From DAISIL01 sp036822015 (lineage in GTDB: Bacteria; Bacteroidota; Bacteroidia; Cytophagales; Bernardetiaceae): a stretch of DNA of 34,093 bases. Shown piece after piece: positions 23,572 to 32,513 of this stretch. The notes under the pieces were generated by a model, which saw only the letters and a list, made by a program, of their open reading frames with translations, was not told where the DNA came from and ran no database searches. The position numbers and the translations under genes are program-made. Positions within the stretch are counted from its first letter, which is position 1. Each line of letters begins with the position of its first letter. Where the stretch lies: NCBI GenBank assembly GCA_036822015.1, contig DAISIL010000034.1:1-34093 (forward strand), in the 5' to 3' direction.

Positions 23572-23940
23572 ATGAAAGCTCTTCACATACATACTGCCTG
23601 GGTCAGTGCCTGTCTTGCGCTCTTGCTCTTTTCGATCTCTTGTAGTGGGGTCGGATTGGACTTGACGGTCTTGCCCGTAGCGACAAGCACCGATGCCCAT
23701 ACCGATACGGAGCTATCCCCCGCAAAGGGACTCAAAGCAACCTTGCAGCAGTTTCCCAAGTTTGTCTTTGCGGCAGCTTATGTGATCCCCCCCCATGCAC
23801 TCACCGCAGGCGGGCTTTTGTATGCAGTCCAGGGCGGTGATCGCTCTTTTGATCGTCCGTCCTTGCTTCGGCAGGGCGTATTCCAGACGCGCTCCCAAAG
23901 CTATTTGGCTTGCTTACTCAACGCCCCCAACGCCCCGTAG
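23572..23940 (+). CDS. Small lipoprotein-like protein of unknown function
   Basis: 122 residues from the ATG at 23572 (MKALHIHTAWVSACLALLLF). The signal ends SISCSG, where Cys after S-I-S may be lipidated. The mature part (GLDLTVLPVATSTDAHTDTE and so on) is low in secondary-structure cues, with a hydrophobic stretch KFVFAAAYVIPPHALTAGG. I recognise no family. It is supported as real by the signal sequence and the perfect promoter just upstream. It ends 97 bases before secDF on the same strand. Confidence 0.58.
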   Translation: MKALHIHTAWVSACLALLLFSISCSGVGLDLTVLPVATSTDAHTDTELSPAKGLKATLQQFPKFVFAAAYVIPPHALTAGGLLYAVQGGDRSFDRPSLLRQGVFQTRSQSYLACLLNAPNAP

Positions 23941-24037
23941 CCTGATCTTTTTTTTCTTGCTCATTTTTTTTCACGGCCGTAGCGTTGCGTGCGTGCGTGA
24001 TGTTTTTTCATTTATCATATCTCTTGATCTTATCACC

Positions 24038-27037
24038 ATGAAATACAAAGGACTGGTCGTTTTTCTGACCGTATTTATTGCTGGGCTTTGCCTGTATTAC
24101 CTTTCGTTTACCTTAGTTTCGCAAGGCATTGAGCGCGATGCACAGACGGCGGCCACAGATGCCAGCGGCATCCTGGATCAAGCCAAGAAGCGTGCCTACA
24201 TCGACTCGCTCTGGGAACGCACCGTCTATGACATCTTTGGGCTGGCCAGCTATACGCTCAAAGAAGTCAAAGAAAAAGAACTCAACCTGGGCTTAGACCT
24301 CCAGGGAGGGATGCACGTAACGCTAGAGGTCTCCCCCGAAGAAATCCTGATGGGGCTTTCGGGCAACAGCAAAGACCCCGACTTCTTGAAAGCCCTTGAG
24401 CAGGCGCGTGCCGAGCAGATCACCAGCCAGAGTAGCTACGTTGATCTCTTCTTTGCGGCTTATGAGCAAATCGTAGGCGTAGATAAACTAGGGGCAATCT
24501 TCGTGAACTCCGCCAACAGCGAAAACATCGACTTCAACTCCTCGGACAAAGAAATCAAAGACTACATTCGTAAGGAAGTAGATCGTTCCATTGACCGCGC
24601 CTTCGAGATCATCCGTACCCGTGTGGATAAGTTCGGTGTTTCCCAACCCAACGTGCAGCGCATCCCGGGTACGGGACGCATCCAGGTCGAACTCCCGGGC
24701 GTAGATCGCGTGGAGCGCGTTCGTAAACTCCTGCAAGGGGTAGCGAAGCTGGAGTTTTGGGAGGTTTGGGACGAAAAAGAAACCATCGAGCGCATCGCAC
24801 GCATCAACGAGTATTGGGCCGAACGCAGGAAGCGAGAAAAAAAATCCAGCGAAAAACCCACCGAACAGACCGCCGACAGCACGGCCACGGAAGACGAATC
24901 ACTCTTTGTGGATCAAACCAAGCCCGATAGCCTTGTGGCAGGCGATAGCACGGCCCTGGCCAAGGCTGCCCAGGACTCCATCGAGCAACTGCAAGCCCAG
25001 GTAACGGAGATTTTTAGCCGACGAGTGCCGTTTAGTCAAGAAGATTTGCGTTTGATTTATATGGTCAAGGATACGGCAACGATCAACCGGCTGATTTTTG
25101 ATCCGGCAGCCAACCGCGTAGCCGGACGCGACGTGGCGTTTTATTGGGACGTAAAGCCGCTCTACGAAGACCCCCAAACAGGAAGTAGCTTTGTCCAGCT
25201 CCATGCCGTCAAGACCAAACGCGGAGGCAAAGCCGCCCTGGAAGGGGACGTAATCGTGGATGCCAAGCAGGACTTTGGGCAGCAGGGCATCGTCGTAGAG
25301 ATGCGCATGAACGCAAAGGGGGCCCGCAAGTGGTCTGAACTCACGGCCGCCAACATCAAAGAGCAAGTTGCTATTGTCCTGGACGGATACGTCTATTCGG
25401 CTCCCGTAGTACAAAGCCAAATCCCAAACGGCATCTCAACCATCTCGGGCAACTTCACCATCGAAGAAGCCCAAGACCTGGCTAACATCCTCAAAGCCGG
25501 TAAGTTGCCTGCCCCTACGCGCATCGTAGAAGAAGCCGTCATCGGGCCTTCATTGGGCTTGGCGGCACAAAACCAGGGTTTGACCTCGATTGGAGTAGGT
25601 CTGGGACTGGTCGTCTTGTTTATGATCGCCTACTACGCAAAGGCGGGCTTAGTTGCCAACGTGGCTTTGCTGGTCAATATCTTCTTCATCTTTGGCTTGC
25701 TCGCCAACCTACAAGCGGCCCTCACCTTGCCTGGCATTGCCGGTATTGTCCTCACGATCGGTATGTCGATTGATGCCAACGTACTGATCTTTGAGCGGAT
25801 ACGCGAAGAAATCAACCTAAACAAACATCGCCTGACGGCCATCGAAGACGGCTACAACCGCGCCTTTATCACCATCGTAGATGCCAACATCACGACTTTT
25901 GTTACGGCCTTTTTCCTCTTTGTTCTCGGGTCGGGGCCCATCAAGGGTTTTGCCGTAACGCTCATGGTCGGTATTGGTTGTTCGTTCTTTACGGCGGTTT
26001 ATATCACCCGTTTGATCGTCGATTGGATGACCCGCGACGGCAAAGAAGCCAGCATGAGTTTTTCGATGCCTTTCTCGGAAACGCTCTTCCAAAAGCTCAA
26101 CATCAACTTCCTTGGCAAACGCCGCATCGCGTATCTGGTCTCGGGCAGCATCATTGCCGTAGGTTTGGTCTTGATGTTCACGACAGGTCTCAAATACGGC
26201 GTGGACTTCCGAGGAGGGCGTTCGTATGTGATGAAGTTTGAAAACACCGTTGCCCCTTCGGAGGTGCTTTCCACGCTCAATGCGGCCATCGCCGATGCTA
26301 GTTTTGAGGTCAAGACCTTTGATCGTGAAGATCAAATGAAGATCACGACGACGTATTTGGTGCTGGACGAGTCCACGGAAGCCGATCAAAAGGTATTGGA
26401 GATGGTCTCTGATGCCCTCAAAAGCTACGGGGAGGTTACCTTACAGAGTTCCTCTAAGGTAGGTGCAACGATTGCGGACGACATCAAGAGTGCCGCTCAA
26501 ACGGCGGGTATCTTCTCTCTGGCCGCTTTGTTTCTCTACATCCTGATCCGCTTCCGAGAGTGGCAGTTCAGTGTGGGTGCAGTGGCGGCTTTGGTTCACG
26601 ACTCCTTAGTGGTTTTGTCTTGTTTTGCTATCGCGAGCGCACTCGGTGTCTCCTTTGAAGTCGATCAAGTCTTTGTAGCCGCTATGCTGACCATCATTGG
26701 GTACTCCATCAACGATACCGTTGTGATCTTTGACCGCATCCGGGAATTTTTGGGACAAAACCCGAACTGCAACCGCGAGGAGACCTTCAACGAAGCCATC
26801 AACAGCACCCTAAGCCGTACTTTGATTACCTCCGTAACGACCCTACTCGTGGTCTTGATCCTGTTCATCTTTGGTGGGGAGGTCTTGCGGGGCTTTTCGT
26901 TCGCGCTCCTGATCGGTATCCTGGTGGGTACATACTCGTCGATCTTCGTGGCTACGCCCGTCGTTTTGGATACCTCCAAAAAGAAAGACCTCAATATCCG
27001 TCCTACCACTAAGCCCGAAGGCGAAGCCGCCGTTTAG
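24038..27037 (+). CDS. secDF: Fused protein translocase subunit SecD/SecF
   Basis: 999 residues from the ATG at 24038 (MKYKGLVVFLTVFIAGLCLY). SecD half: N-terminal helix, LNLGLDLQGGMHVTLEV near residue 88, a large periplasmic part with an acidic Ser/Thr/Glu insert near 275-310, then six helices with GIVLTIGMSIDANVLIFERI and REEI. SecF half from about 690: FNINFLGKRR-like start (KLNINFLGKRRIAYLVSGSI), LKYGVDFRGGRSYVMKF, and MLTIIGYSINDTVVIFDRIR. The two key Asp residues of the D4 and F4 motifs are in place. The complex uses the proton or sodium gradient to help pull proteins through SecYEG. A 243-base upstream extension is a frame artefact. A possible promoter TTTG-like / TAGCGTTG sits at 23957-23987. 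A terminator follows. Confidence 0.97.
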   Translation: MKYKGLVVFLTVFIAGLCLYYLSFTLVSQGIERDAQTAATDASGILDQAKKRAYIDSLWERTVYDIFGLASYTLKEVKEKELNLGLDLQGGMHVTLEVSPEEILMGLSGNSKDPDFLKALEQARAEQITSQSSYVDLFFAAYEQIVGVDKLGAIFVNSANSENIDFNSSDKEIKDYIRKEVDRSIDRAFEIIRTRVDKFGVSQPNVQRIPGTGRIQVELPGVDRVERVRKLLQGVAKLEFWEVWDEKETIERIARINEYWAERRKREKKSSEKPTEQTADSTATEDESLFVDQTKPDSLVAGDSTALAKAAQDSIEQLQAQVTEIFSRRVPFSQEDLRLIYMVKDTATINRLIFDPAANRVAGRDVAFYWDVKPLYEDPQTGSSFVQLHAVKTKRGGKAALEGDVIVDAKQDFGQQGIVVEMRMNAKGARKWSELTAANIKEQVAIVLDGYVYSAPVVQSQIPNGISTISGNFTIEEAQDLANILKAGKLPAPTRIVEEAVIGPSLGLAAQNQGLTSIGVGLGLVVLFMIAYYAKAGLVANVALLVNIFFIFGLLANLQAALTLPGIAGIVLTIGMSIDANVLIFERIREEINLNKHRLTAIEDGYNRAFITIVDANITTFVTAFFLFVLGSGPIKGFAVTLMVGIGCSFFTAVYITRLIVDWMTRDGKEASMSFSMPFSETLFQKLNINFLGKRRIAYLVSGSIIAVGLVLMFTTGLKYGVDFRGGRSYVMKFENTVAPSEVLSTLNAAIADASFEVKTFDREDQMKITTTYLVLDESTEADQKVLEMVSDALKSYGEVTLQSSSKVGATIADDIKSAAQTAGIFSLAALFLYILIRFREWQFSVGAVAALVHDSLVVLSCFAIASALGVSFEVDQVFVAAMLTIIGYSINDTVVIFDRIREFLGQNPNCNREETFNEAINSTLSRTLITSVTTLLVVLILFIFGGEVLRGFSFALLIGILVGTYSSIFVATPVVLDTSKKKDLNIRPTTKPEGEAAV

Positions 27038-27061
27038 GTTAAGCATAGCTTGTCCGTTTTT

Positions 27062-27100
27062 AAGCCACCAAACGCCGTTTGCGTTTGGTGGCTTTTTTTT
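27062..27100 (+). terminator. Intrinsic terminator after secDF
   Basis: Perfect 14-bp stem AAGCCACCAAACGC with its complement (27062-27075 with 27081-27094), 5-nt loop, followed by T (27093-27100). Strong and on the plus strand, 25 bases after the secDF stop. Confidence 0.93.
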
Positions 27101-27198
27101 GTGGAAAGATGAACATTTAAAGAATTTTTTGATCTCTGCGTAGATTTTCTTGTTCTTTGTTTATATTGGGCGAACAAATCACTTTGTTTGTGCAAAAG

Positions 27199-29376
27199 AT
27201 GGGAAAGCTACTTAGGGGGATCATCTGGTTTTGTTACGGCTACTGTTGTTTTTTTAGGGCTACGGCTCAGGAGGAGCGTTTATATGCCTTCACGATAGAA
27301 TCTGCGATCACAGCGCAGTCCACGGAGGTAACGACAGCCTCCAAAACAGGCGAGCGCATCGAGGAAGCGCCCGGTATCATCACCATCGTAACGGCAGAGG
27401 AAATACGGGCTTTTGGTGCTTTGTCCTTGTACCAAATTTTGGATCGCCTGACCAGTACGTATATGCTTAGCACACCCTTACATCCCAACAATGTACTTTC
27501 ACTGCGAGGCGATAACAGTGCGCACTACACCCAAAAGGTACTTTTTTTGCTCAACGGACGGCCCATCCGTGAGAGCCTCGTGAGTGGGATCATGATGGCG
27601 ATCATCAATAGCCTACCCGTCGATCAGATTGAGCGGTTGGAGGTCATCCGAGGGCCAGGGTCGGTACTCTACGGTACAGGGGCTTTTCATGGCGTTATCA
27701 ATATCATCACCAAAAAAGAACAAAAGCCGCAAGGCTACTTCACCTACGGCGGCTATGGGCGTGTGCAAGGCGGAGCATCGGCAGGTAAGCAATGGGAGGC
27801 GGGCAGCATCAGCGGAGGAATCAACTTTTTTCAGGAGCAAGGCTGGGACTTCACGACCACGGCACAAGATGCTCCCCAAAACGCCCAGGGGCAGGTCGTC
27901 CGCACACCCCAAAACACCCAAACCATACGCATGGGGCTGGAAGGTATGGGCGCACAGCTCAACGCCAACTACAAAAACCTCTCTTTCAATGCTTACTACG
28001 GTGCGAGCGCACAAGATGCCATGTTTTTTGTGGGTGCCTGGATACCCAAACAAATCATCGACGGGCAAGATACCACCGATACCTACATCCGGTTTAGGAG
28101 CCGTAGCCAATGGATTTTCGCCGACTTAGGCTACCAAGCCGAGATCAACAAGACCTGGACAGCCGAAACACACCTGACCTACAACCGCCAAGACCTCCTC
28201 GAAACAGACCCACCCGCCAACGACGACCGCGCCCGAAGCTACAGCTCCGATTGGCTCCTCGAAACCACCCACTACATCAACCCACACCCCAAACTCAACC
28301 TCACCCTCGGGGGATTGCTCAACGCCCTAAGCGGCAACCAAATCCTGCCCCAACGACAAAACACCAACAGCGACCTCGACTATACCGACTACGACATCTA
28401 CAACCTCAACCTGGGCAGAAACCCAGACCCCTTCTTGATTACACCCCAGTACAACGACCTCTATTTTTCGCTCTACGGACAACTCAACTACCGCATCCAG
28501 CCCGAGCTACGGCTCATCATCGGCGGGCAATACAACAAAGTCCCCCAGCTCAAAGGCGATTTTGTCCCGCGTATCGCCTTGATTTACAACTACAACCCCG
28601 TTTGGGGGGGTAAGCTGCTCTTTGGACAGGCTTTTCGCTCCGCCGCCGCTTCCGAGCGACTGATTGACTTCTTTCCCATCATCAAAGGCACACCCGATCT
28701 GCTCCCCGAAAAAGTATCCACCTTTGAAGCCCAGCTCTTCCGTACCAGCCTCAACCGCAGGCTCCGAACCGCGCTTACCTTTTTTTATGCCCGCCAGCGA
28801 AATCTCATCGCCATCTTGCCTGATGATGCCTACTTCCTTTCAGGCGTGTATCAAAACACCGGACAGCGCGATATGTCGGGCGTGGAGTGGGAGCTATCCT
28901 GGAAACCCAACGACCGCTGGATGACCCAGCTTTCGGCTACCTACCAGCGCAACGAGCAGGATTTTGCCTTACCCAACAACGAATCCGTTACGGTACAAAA
29001 CATTACGGGAATGCCTCAGGCGATCGCCAAAAGTGGCATCCACTATGCCCCCGATCCGGCCATCTCCTTCGGGCTATTTTATAGCTTCTTTGGTGGCAAT
29101 GCCTTTGCACCGGTGCGCTACCGCGATACCAACGGGGAGCAACAAACGCTCTTTGCGCGGCGGGCAGTGAATCCAGACGTAACGGCGGTGCATTGGGTCA
29201 GCCTACAAGCCCGCTACGAAATTGATGCCTTTGGCGGTAAGCTAGCCTTGATTTTTTATGGCGATAACCTGCTTGGGCAGCAAGTGCATGTTCCCGAATA
29301 TACGGTACAGGCAGTCAATTCCTTACCTGGACGAGGTGGGCGGATGGTGTATGGGACATTGCGCTATCAGTTTTGA
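27199..29376 (+). CDS. TonB-dependent outer membrane receptor
   Basis: 725 residues from the ATG at 27199 (MGKLLRGIIWFCYGYCCFFR, then ATAQ cleavage). A TTG start at 27157 would extend it, but the ATG gives the better signal peptide. Plug domain about 45-175: GERIEEAPGIITIVTAEEIR, YQILDRLTSTYMLS, VLFLLNGRPIRESLVSG and the conserved VDQIERLEVIRGPGSVLYGT followed by GAFHGVINIITK. The rest is a 22-strand barrel pattern ending in LRYQF with the C-terminal Phe needed for BAM-dependent insertion. It lacks the carboxypeptidase-like N-terminal domain of SusC, so it is closer to siderophore, vitamin or metal receptors. Substrate unknown; no SusD partner. Its end is 2 bases from the convergent GT9 gene. 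Confidence 0.94.
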   Translation: MGKLLRGIIWFCYGYCCFFRATAQEERLYAFTIESAITAQSTEVTTASKTGERIEEAPGIITIVTAEEIRAFGALSLYQILDRLTSTYMLSTPLHPNNVLSLRGDNSAHYTQKVLFLLNGRPIRESLVSGIMMAIINSLPVDQIERLEVIRGPGSVLYGTGAFHGVINIITKKEQKPQGYFTYGGYGRVQGGASAGKQWEAGSISGGINFFQEQGWDFTTTAQDAPQNAQGQVVRTPQNTQTIRMGLEGMGAQLNANYKNLSFNAYYGASAQDAMFFVGAWIPKQIIDGQDTTDTYIRFRSRSQWIFADLGYQAEINKTWTAETHLTYNRQDLLETDPPANDDRARSYSSDWLLETTHYINPHPKLNLTLGGLLNALSGNQILPQRQNTNSDLDYTDYDIYNLNLGRNPDPFLITPQYNDLYFSLYGQLNYRIQPELRLIIGGQYNKVPQLKGDFVPRIALIYNYNPVWGGKLLFGQAFRSAAASERLIDFFPIIKGTPDLLPEKVSTFEAQLFRTSLNRRLRTALTFFYARQRNLIAILPDDAYFLSGVYQNTGQRDMSGVEWELSWKPNDRWMTQLSATYQRNEQDFALPNNESVTVQNITGMPQAIAKSGIHYAPDPAISFGLFYSFFGGNAFAPVRYRDTNGEQQTLFARRAVNPDVTAVHWVSLQARYEIDAFGGKLALIFYGDNLLGQQVHVPEYTVQAVNSLPGRGGRMVYGTLRYQF

Positions 29377-29378
29377 TC

Positions 29379-30389
29379 TCACGGAATCCAGAAATCAAAA
29401 ACAACGTCGTTCATGCACTTGAAGTGTCCTTTGGGGCAACGGTCATGCCCGATCTTGGAGCAGGGGCGACAGCGGATCTTGTTGTTCTCGAAGACCACAA
29501 AAGCCGTCCGATAGGGGTACATCCCAAACTGGGGGGTGGTATTGCCCCAAATCGAGTAGATTTTTTTCTGGAAAGCTGCCGCAATGTGCATCATGCCCGT
29601 ATCGTGCGTGAAGACCGCCTTCGCCCGTCGGATCAGGGACGCTGACTGCATCACGGATACTTTTCCGCAAAGGCTCAACACCTGGGTACGCTTGCCAAGG
29701 GCCTGCAAGCCGTCGGCGTACATAGGGTCTGTTTTTTGCGCAAAAAAAGCCTCAACTTTTTCACCTACTTCGGCATCTTCTTTTCCGCCCAGCAAGATGG
29801 TGGGCTTTCCGATCCGGTCGCAGAGTTCGATCATGCGCAGGTAAGGCAGGCGTTTGGTGGCGTGCTGCCCCCCGATGGCATACACAACAAAGCCCTGCCG
29901 GTAATGCTCTGGCAGCCATTCCAAATCGAACTCATGGCTGGGGTCTAAAAAAAAATCCAGCCCCAGCTCATCCATCGTTACGCCCAGGGGAGCTACCGTT
30001 TTCATGTACCGATCCACGATATGGATGTTGGGCAAACGATTGATCTGGAAATTGACATAAAGCCACTTTTGAAAATTTAGCTTCGGGAAGCGATGGCGTT
30101 TGGGCATCCCGAGTAAGAGCCAAAGGCGATGGCTGCGGAGGCTGTTGTGCAAGTCGATCACGCAATCAAATCGGGCCTGGCGCAAGGTACGCAAGAGGGC
30201 GGCGTTATCCCCTGGCTGCCAGGCGTGTAACTGATCGAGGTAGGGATTGGCTGCGAGGAGGTCGGTGTAGGCGGCTTTTGTCAGGTAATGAATCTCGGCT
30301 TGGGGGAGTTGGTTGCGGAGCGTGCGGATAACGGGCGTAGTCAGGACAATATCCCCGATGGAGGAAAAGCGGACGATAAGGATTTTCAT
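29379..30389 (-). CDS. Glycosyltransferase family 9 (heptosyltransferase-like)
   Basis: 336 residues. Start MKILIVRFSSIGDIVLTTPV is the GT9 signature, followed by IRTLRNQLPQAEIHYLTKAA. The C-terminal GT-B half has YAIGGQHATKRLPYLRMIEL, ILLGGKEDAEVGEKVEAFF, SLCGKVSVMQSASLIRRAKA and the nucleotide-sugar site VFTHDTGMMHIAAAF. GT9 enzymes add heptose or related sugars to lipopolysaccharide core on the cytoplasmic face. A cysteine-rich end (CRPCSKIGHDRCPKGHFKC) may bind metal. It overlaps the formiminotransferase stop by ATGA, so it is translationally coupled and is the last gene of this operon. Confidence 0.93.
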   Translation of the reverse strand: MKILIVRFSSIGDIVLTTPVIRTLRNQLPQAEIHYLTKAAYTDLLAANPYLDQLHAWQPGDNAALLRTLRQARFDCVIDLHNSLRSHRLWLLLGMPKRHRFPKLNFQKWLYVNFQINRLPNIHIVDRYMKTVAPLGVTMDELGLDFFLDPSHEFDLEWLPEHYRQGFVVYAIGGQHATKRLPYLRMIELCDRIGKPTILLGGKEDAEVGEKVEAFFAQKTDPMYADGLQALGKRTQVLSLCGKVSVMQSASLIRRAKAVFTHDTGMMHIAAAFQKKIYSIWGNTTPQFGMYPYRTAFVVFENNKIRCRPCSKIGHDRCPKGHFKCMNDVVFDFWIP

Positions 30390-31342
30390 GGTAGGATTTT
30401 TTTCTCGGGGATAAAGGGTTGGAGTTGATCTAAGCCCAGATGCTCAATCACGGCCGATACCTCGTGGCGGTCATGGCCCAGAGCTTCGGCGGTATCTTCG
30501 ATGACAAAGCTCGGGACTAAGCCGATAATTTCGGTTCCCGTAACGCGCAATCCCAGCTGGCTTGCTTCTTCGGAGACCACACGAAATGCTTGATACAGCG
30601 ATGTTTGGGAGAGGCGCGTAATGTTCATCGAGACCTGAGCGATACCAAAATCTTCGATGTACCAGCCAATGGCTTTGGTTCCCGGGCATCGCCCAGGTAC
30701 GCGCTTACCCGCCCGAACATAACCCGATTCCCGTACACGCGCAGCGATGCGCCTGGCCGGACGCAGGTCGGCTGTGTTGAGATTGAAATTGACGGCCAAC
30801 AAAAACTCCCGCGCCCCAATGGCACTCGCTCCCGTCCGGGGACGAAAAGCTGCCGGCCCAAAATCTGGTTGAAAATTAGGATGTTGCAGGCGTTCGGCTA
30901 AGCCTTCGTACTCCCCCGCCCGCAAAAAAGCCAGGTTGCGCCGTTCCTCCACCAAAGCCGCCGCCTCATAGCAAAACACGGGATAATCCAGGTTTTCGCC
31001 CACGCGCCGCGCCAGATCACGCGCCCAACCAACGACCTGCTCCATCGTGATCTCGGAGAGCGGCACAAGCGGACAAACATCCGTAGCACCAAAGCGGGGG
31101 TGTGTGCCGTGGTGTTGGCGCATATCAATTTTCTCGGTGGCCACGCAAATACCCGCAAAAGCCGCCTCCACCACAGCCGAAGGCGGTCCCACAAAAGTCA
31201 TCACGGTACGGTGTGCAGCAAATCCGGTATCCTGGTGTAGCAGGCGCACCCCATCCACACCCGAGATTGCCTCGGCAATGGACGCGATCACTTCGGGGTT
31301 TTGCCCCTCCGAAAAGTTCGGTACGCACTCAATGATTGGCAT
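30386..31342 (-). CDS. ftcD: Glutamate formimidoyltransferase (monofunctional)
   Basis: 318 residues from the ATG at 31342 (MPIIECVPNFSEGQNPEVIA). The family marks are VPNFSEG, HRTVMTFVG, HHGTHPRFGATDVCPLVPL with His81, DYPVFCYE, and VSMNITRLSQTSLYQAF. The enzyme transfers the formimino group from N-formimino-glutamate to tetrahydrofolate in histidine breakdown. The cyclodeaminase half of the mammalian enzyme is absent; the length matches the single-domain bacterial form. A TTG three codons upstream is less likely. No other hut gene is near; it sits in an ffh-psd-GT9 operon instead. It is 13 bases after psd. Confidence 0.93.
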   Translation of the reverse strand: MPIIECVPNFSEGQNPEVIASIAEAISGVDGVRLLHQDTGFAAHRTVMTFVGPPSAVVEAAFAGICVATEKIDMRQHHGTHPRFGATDVCPLVPLSEITMEQVVGWARDLARRVGENLDYPVFCYEAAALVEERRNLAFLRAGEYEGLAERLQHPNFQPDFGPAAFRPRTGASAIGAREFLLAVNFNLNTADLRPARRIAARVRESGYVRAGKRVPGRCPGTKAIGWYIEDFGIAQVSMNITRLSQTSLYQAFRVVSEEASQLGLRVTGTEIIGLVPSFVIEDTAEALGHDRHEVSAVIEHLGLDQLQPFIPEKKILP

Positions 31343-31355
31343 GACGATCAAAGAC

Positions 31356-32009
31356 TTAAAACGAAGCCAGCACCTCTGTCCCCTTCACTTGTTGCCCGAT
31401 CTGGACACGAACTTTCGCGGAAAGCGGCACAAAGACATCCACCCGAGAACCAAATTTGATGAAGCCCATCTCCTCTCCTTGCGCTACCGCCTGTCCTTCT
31501 GCCACGTAGTAACAGATGCGACGTGCCAACGCGCCCGCAATCTGACGAAACAACACCGAACCGTGCCGAGGATGGCGAATCGAAACCGTCGTGCGTTCGT
31601 TTTCGGTGCTGGACTTGGGATGCCAAGCTACCAGGTACTTCCCCGGATGATATTTGACGTACTCCACCTGCCCCGCAATAGGATTGCGATTGACGTGGAC
31701 ATTAAAGGGCGACATAAAAATCGAAATCTGGCGGCAGCGCGTCTGCAAAAACTCGGGTTCGTCCACCTCTTCGATCACGACGACCTTTCCCTCGGCAGGT
31801 GAGAGAATCAAATCCTCGTTAGTATCAAAGTTTGGTATTGGGTTTCTGAAAAACTGCACAAAAAACAGAAATTTCAATACACTTGCCACACCTACCAAAG
31901 CCAGCACATAAGCCGGCGCACCAACCACCCACAGCACAGCATTTAGTACCCCCAACGAGCCACCCACCAGGAGCAGCGTAGCCTTACCTTCACGATGCAA
32001 ACGTATCAT
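31356..32009 (-). CDS. psd: Phosphatidylserine decarboxylase, pyruvoyl-dependent
   Basis: 217 residues, the short form related to archaeal-type enzymes. Two N-terminal membrane segments at about 11-30 and 33-52 (LLLVGGSLGVLNAVLWVVG, VLALVGVASVLKFLFFVQF) are followed by FFRNPIPN, SPAEGKVVVIE, ISIFMSPFNVHVNRNPIAG and the self-cleavage site GFIKFGSRVDVFVP at Gly187-Ser188. Cleavage turns the Ser into the catalytic pyruvoyl group. It makes phosphatidylethanolamine, the main lipid of this phylum. It starts directly at the LEA gene stop with no gap. Confidence 0.96.
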   Translation of the reverse strand: MIRLHREGKATLLLVGGSLGVLNAVLWVVGAPAYVLALVGVASVLKFLFFVQFFRNPIPNFDTNEDLILSPAEGKVVVIEEVDEPEFLQTRCRQISIFMSPFNVHVNRNPIAGQVEYVKYHPGKYLVAWHPKSSTENERTTVSIRHPRHGSVLFRQIAGALARRICYYVAEGQAVAQGEEMGFIKFGSRVDVFVPLSAKVRVQIGQQVKGTEVLASF

Positions 32010-32507
32010 CTAGCTCTCGTTATTGTCCTTGCTTTTTTTGAGTTTGACCTCCTTACGGGCTTCCACCGGAATCTCAATCGGGATACCCAAAGCAGCCACC
32101 GTAACGGTTCCTTTGTAATAGACCTCCATTTTTTTCTTGAAGAGCATGTTCATCAATCCGCCGGCCAGTCCCTTGTCTTCAAATACCTGCGAGGGCGGGA
32201 AGCGGATCACGAGCGGTACAGCAAAATCGCTGTTGCCTGTTACCTCCGTGCGGTCGTTTTGTTCTACCTTCCCCACGGCAACATCATTGATGCTTACATC
32301 TAGCTTCGTGGAGGTAACTTGTACCGTGAAGGCATTGGGATTGAAGAAGATAGCCTTTCCTTCGATGACAATCTCTTCTGTGGTCAGGGTCGTAACCTGG
32401 AGGTCTTCGACGGTCTTGAACTGCGGGTCTTGGGGGCGTTCGCAGGCCCAAAAGAAGGGGAGCAGCAAGACAATCAAACTGCGTATGGCATTTGTGTTGG
32501 CTTTCAT
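32010..32507 (-). CDS. LEA type 2 / WHy-domain lipoprotein
   Basis: 165 residues. Lipoprotein signal MKANTNAIRSLIVLLLPFFW followed by A-Cys22. The mature part has VTTLTTEEIVIEGKAIFFNP, NAFTVQVTSTKLDVSINDVA and FAVPLVIRFPP, the water-stress/LEA_2 pattern in which NPN is followed by beta strands. The C-terminus is lysine-rich. Function in bacteria is not established; envelope location is likely. It lies 6 bases after ffh and immediately before psd, so it is an internal operon gene. Confidence 0.82.
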   Translation of the reverse strand: MKANTNAIRSLIVLLLPFFWACERPQDPQFKTVEDLQVTTLTTEEIVIEGKAIFFNPNAFTVQVTSTKLDVSINDVAVGKVEQNDRTEVTGNSDFAVPLVIRFPPSQVFEDKGLAGGLMNMLFKKKMEVYYKGTVTVAALGIPIEIPVEARKEVKLKKSKDNNES

Positions 32508-32513
32508 GCGTTT

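Noticed and set aside
23980..24000. GCGT short tandem repeat before secDF as a phase-variable element
   Set aside because: Only about three units and not inside a coding region or promoter spacer.
25817..26389. 190-codon minus-strand frame inside secDF
   Set aside because: Antisense to highly conserved SecF sequence; charged low-complexity product with no family features.
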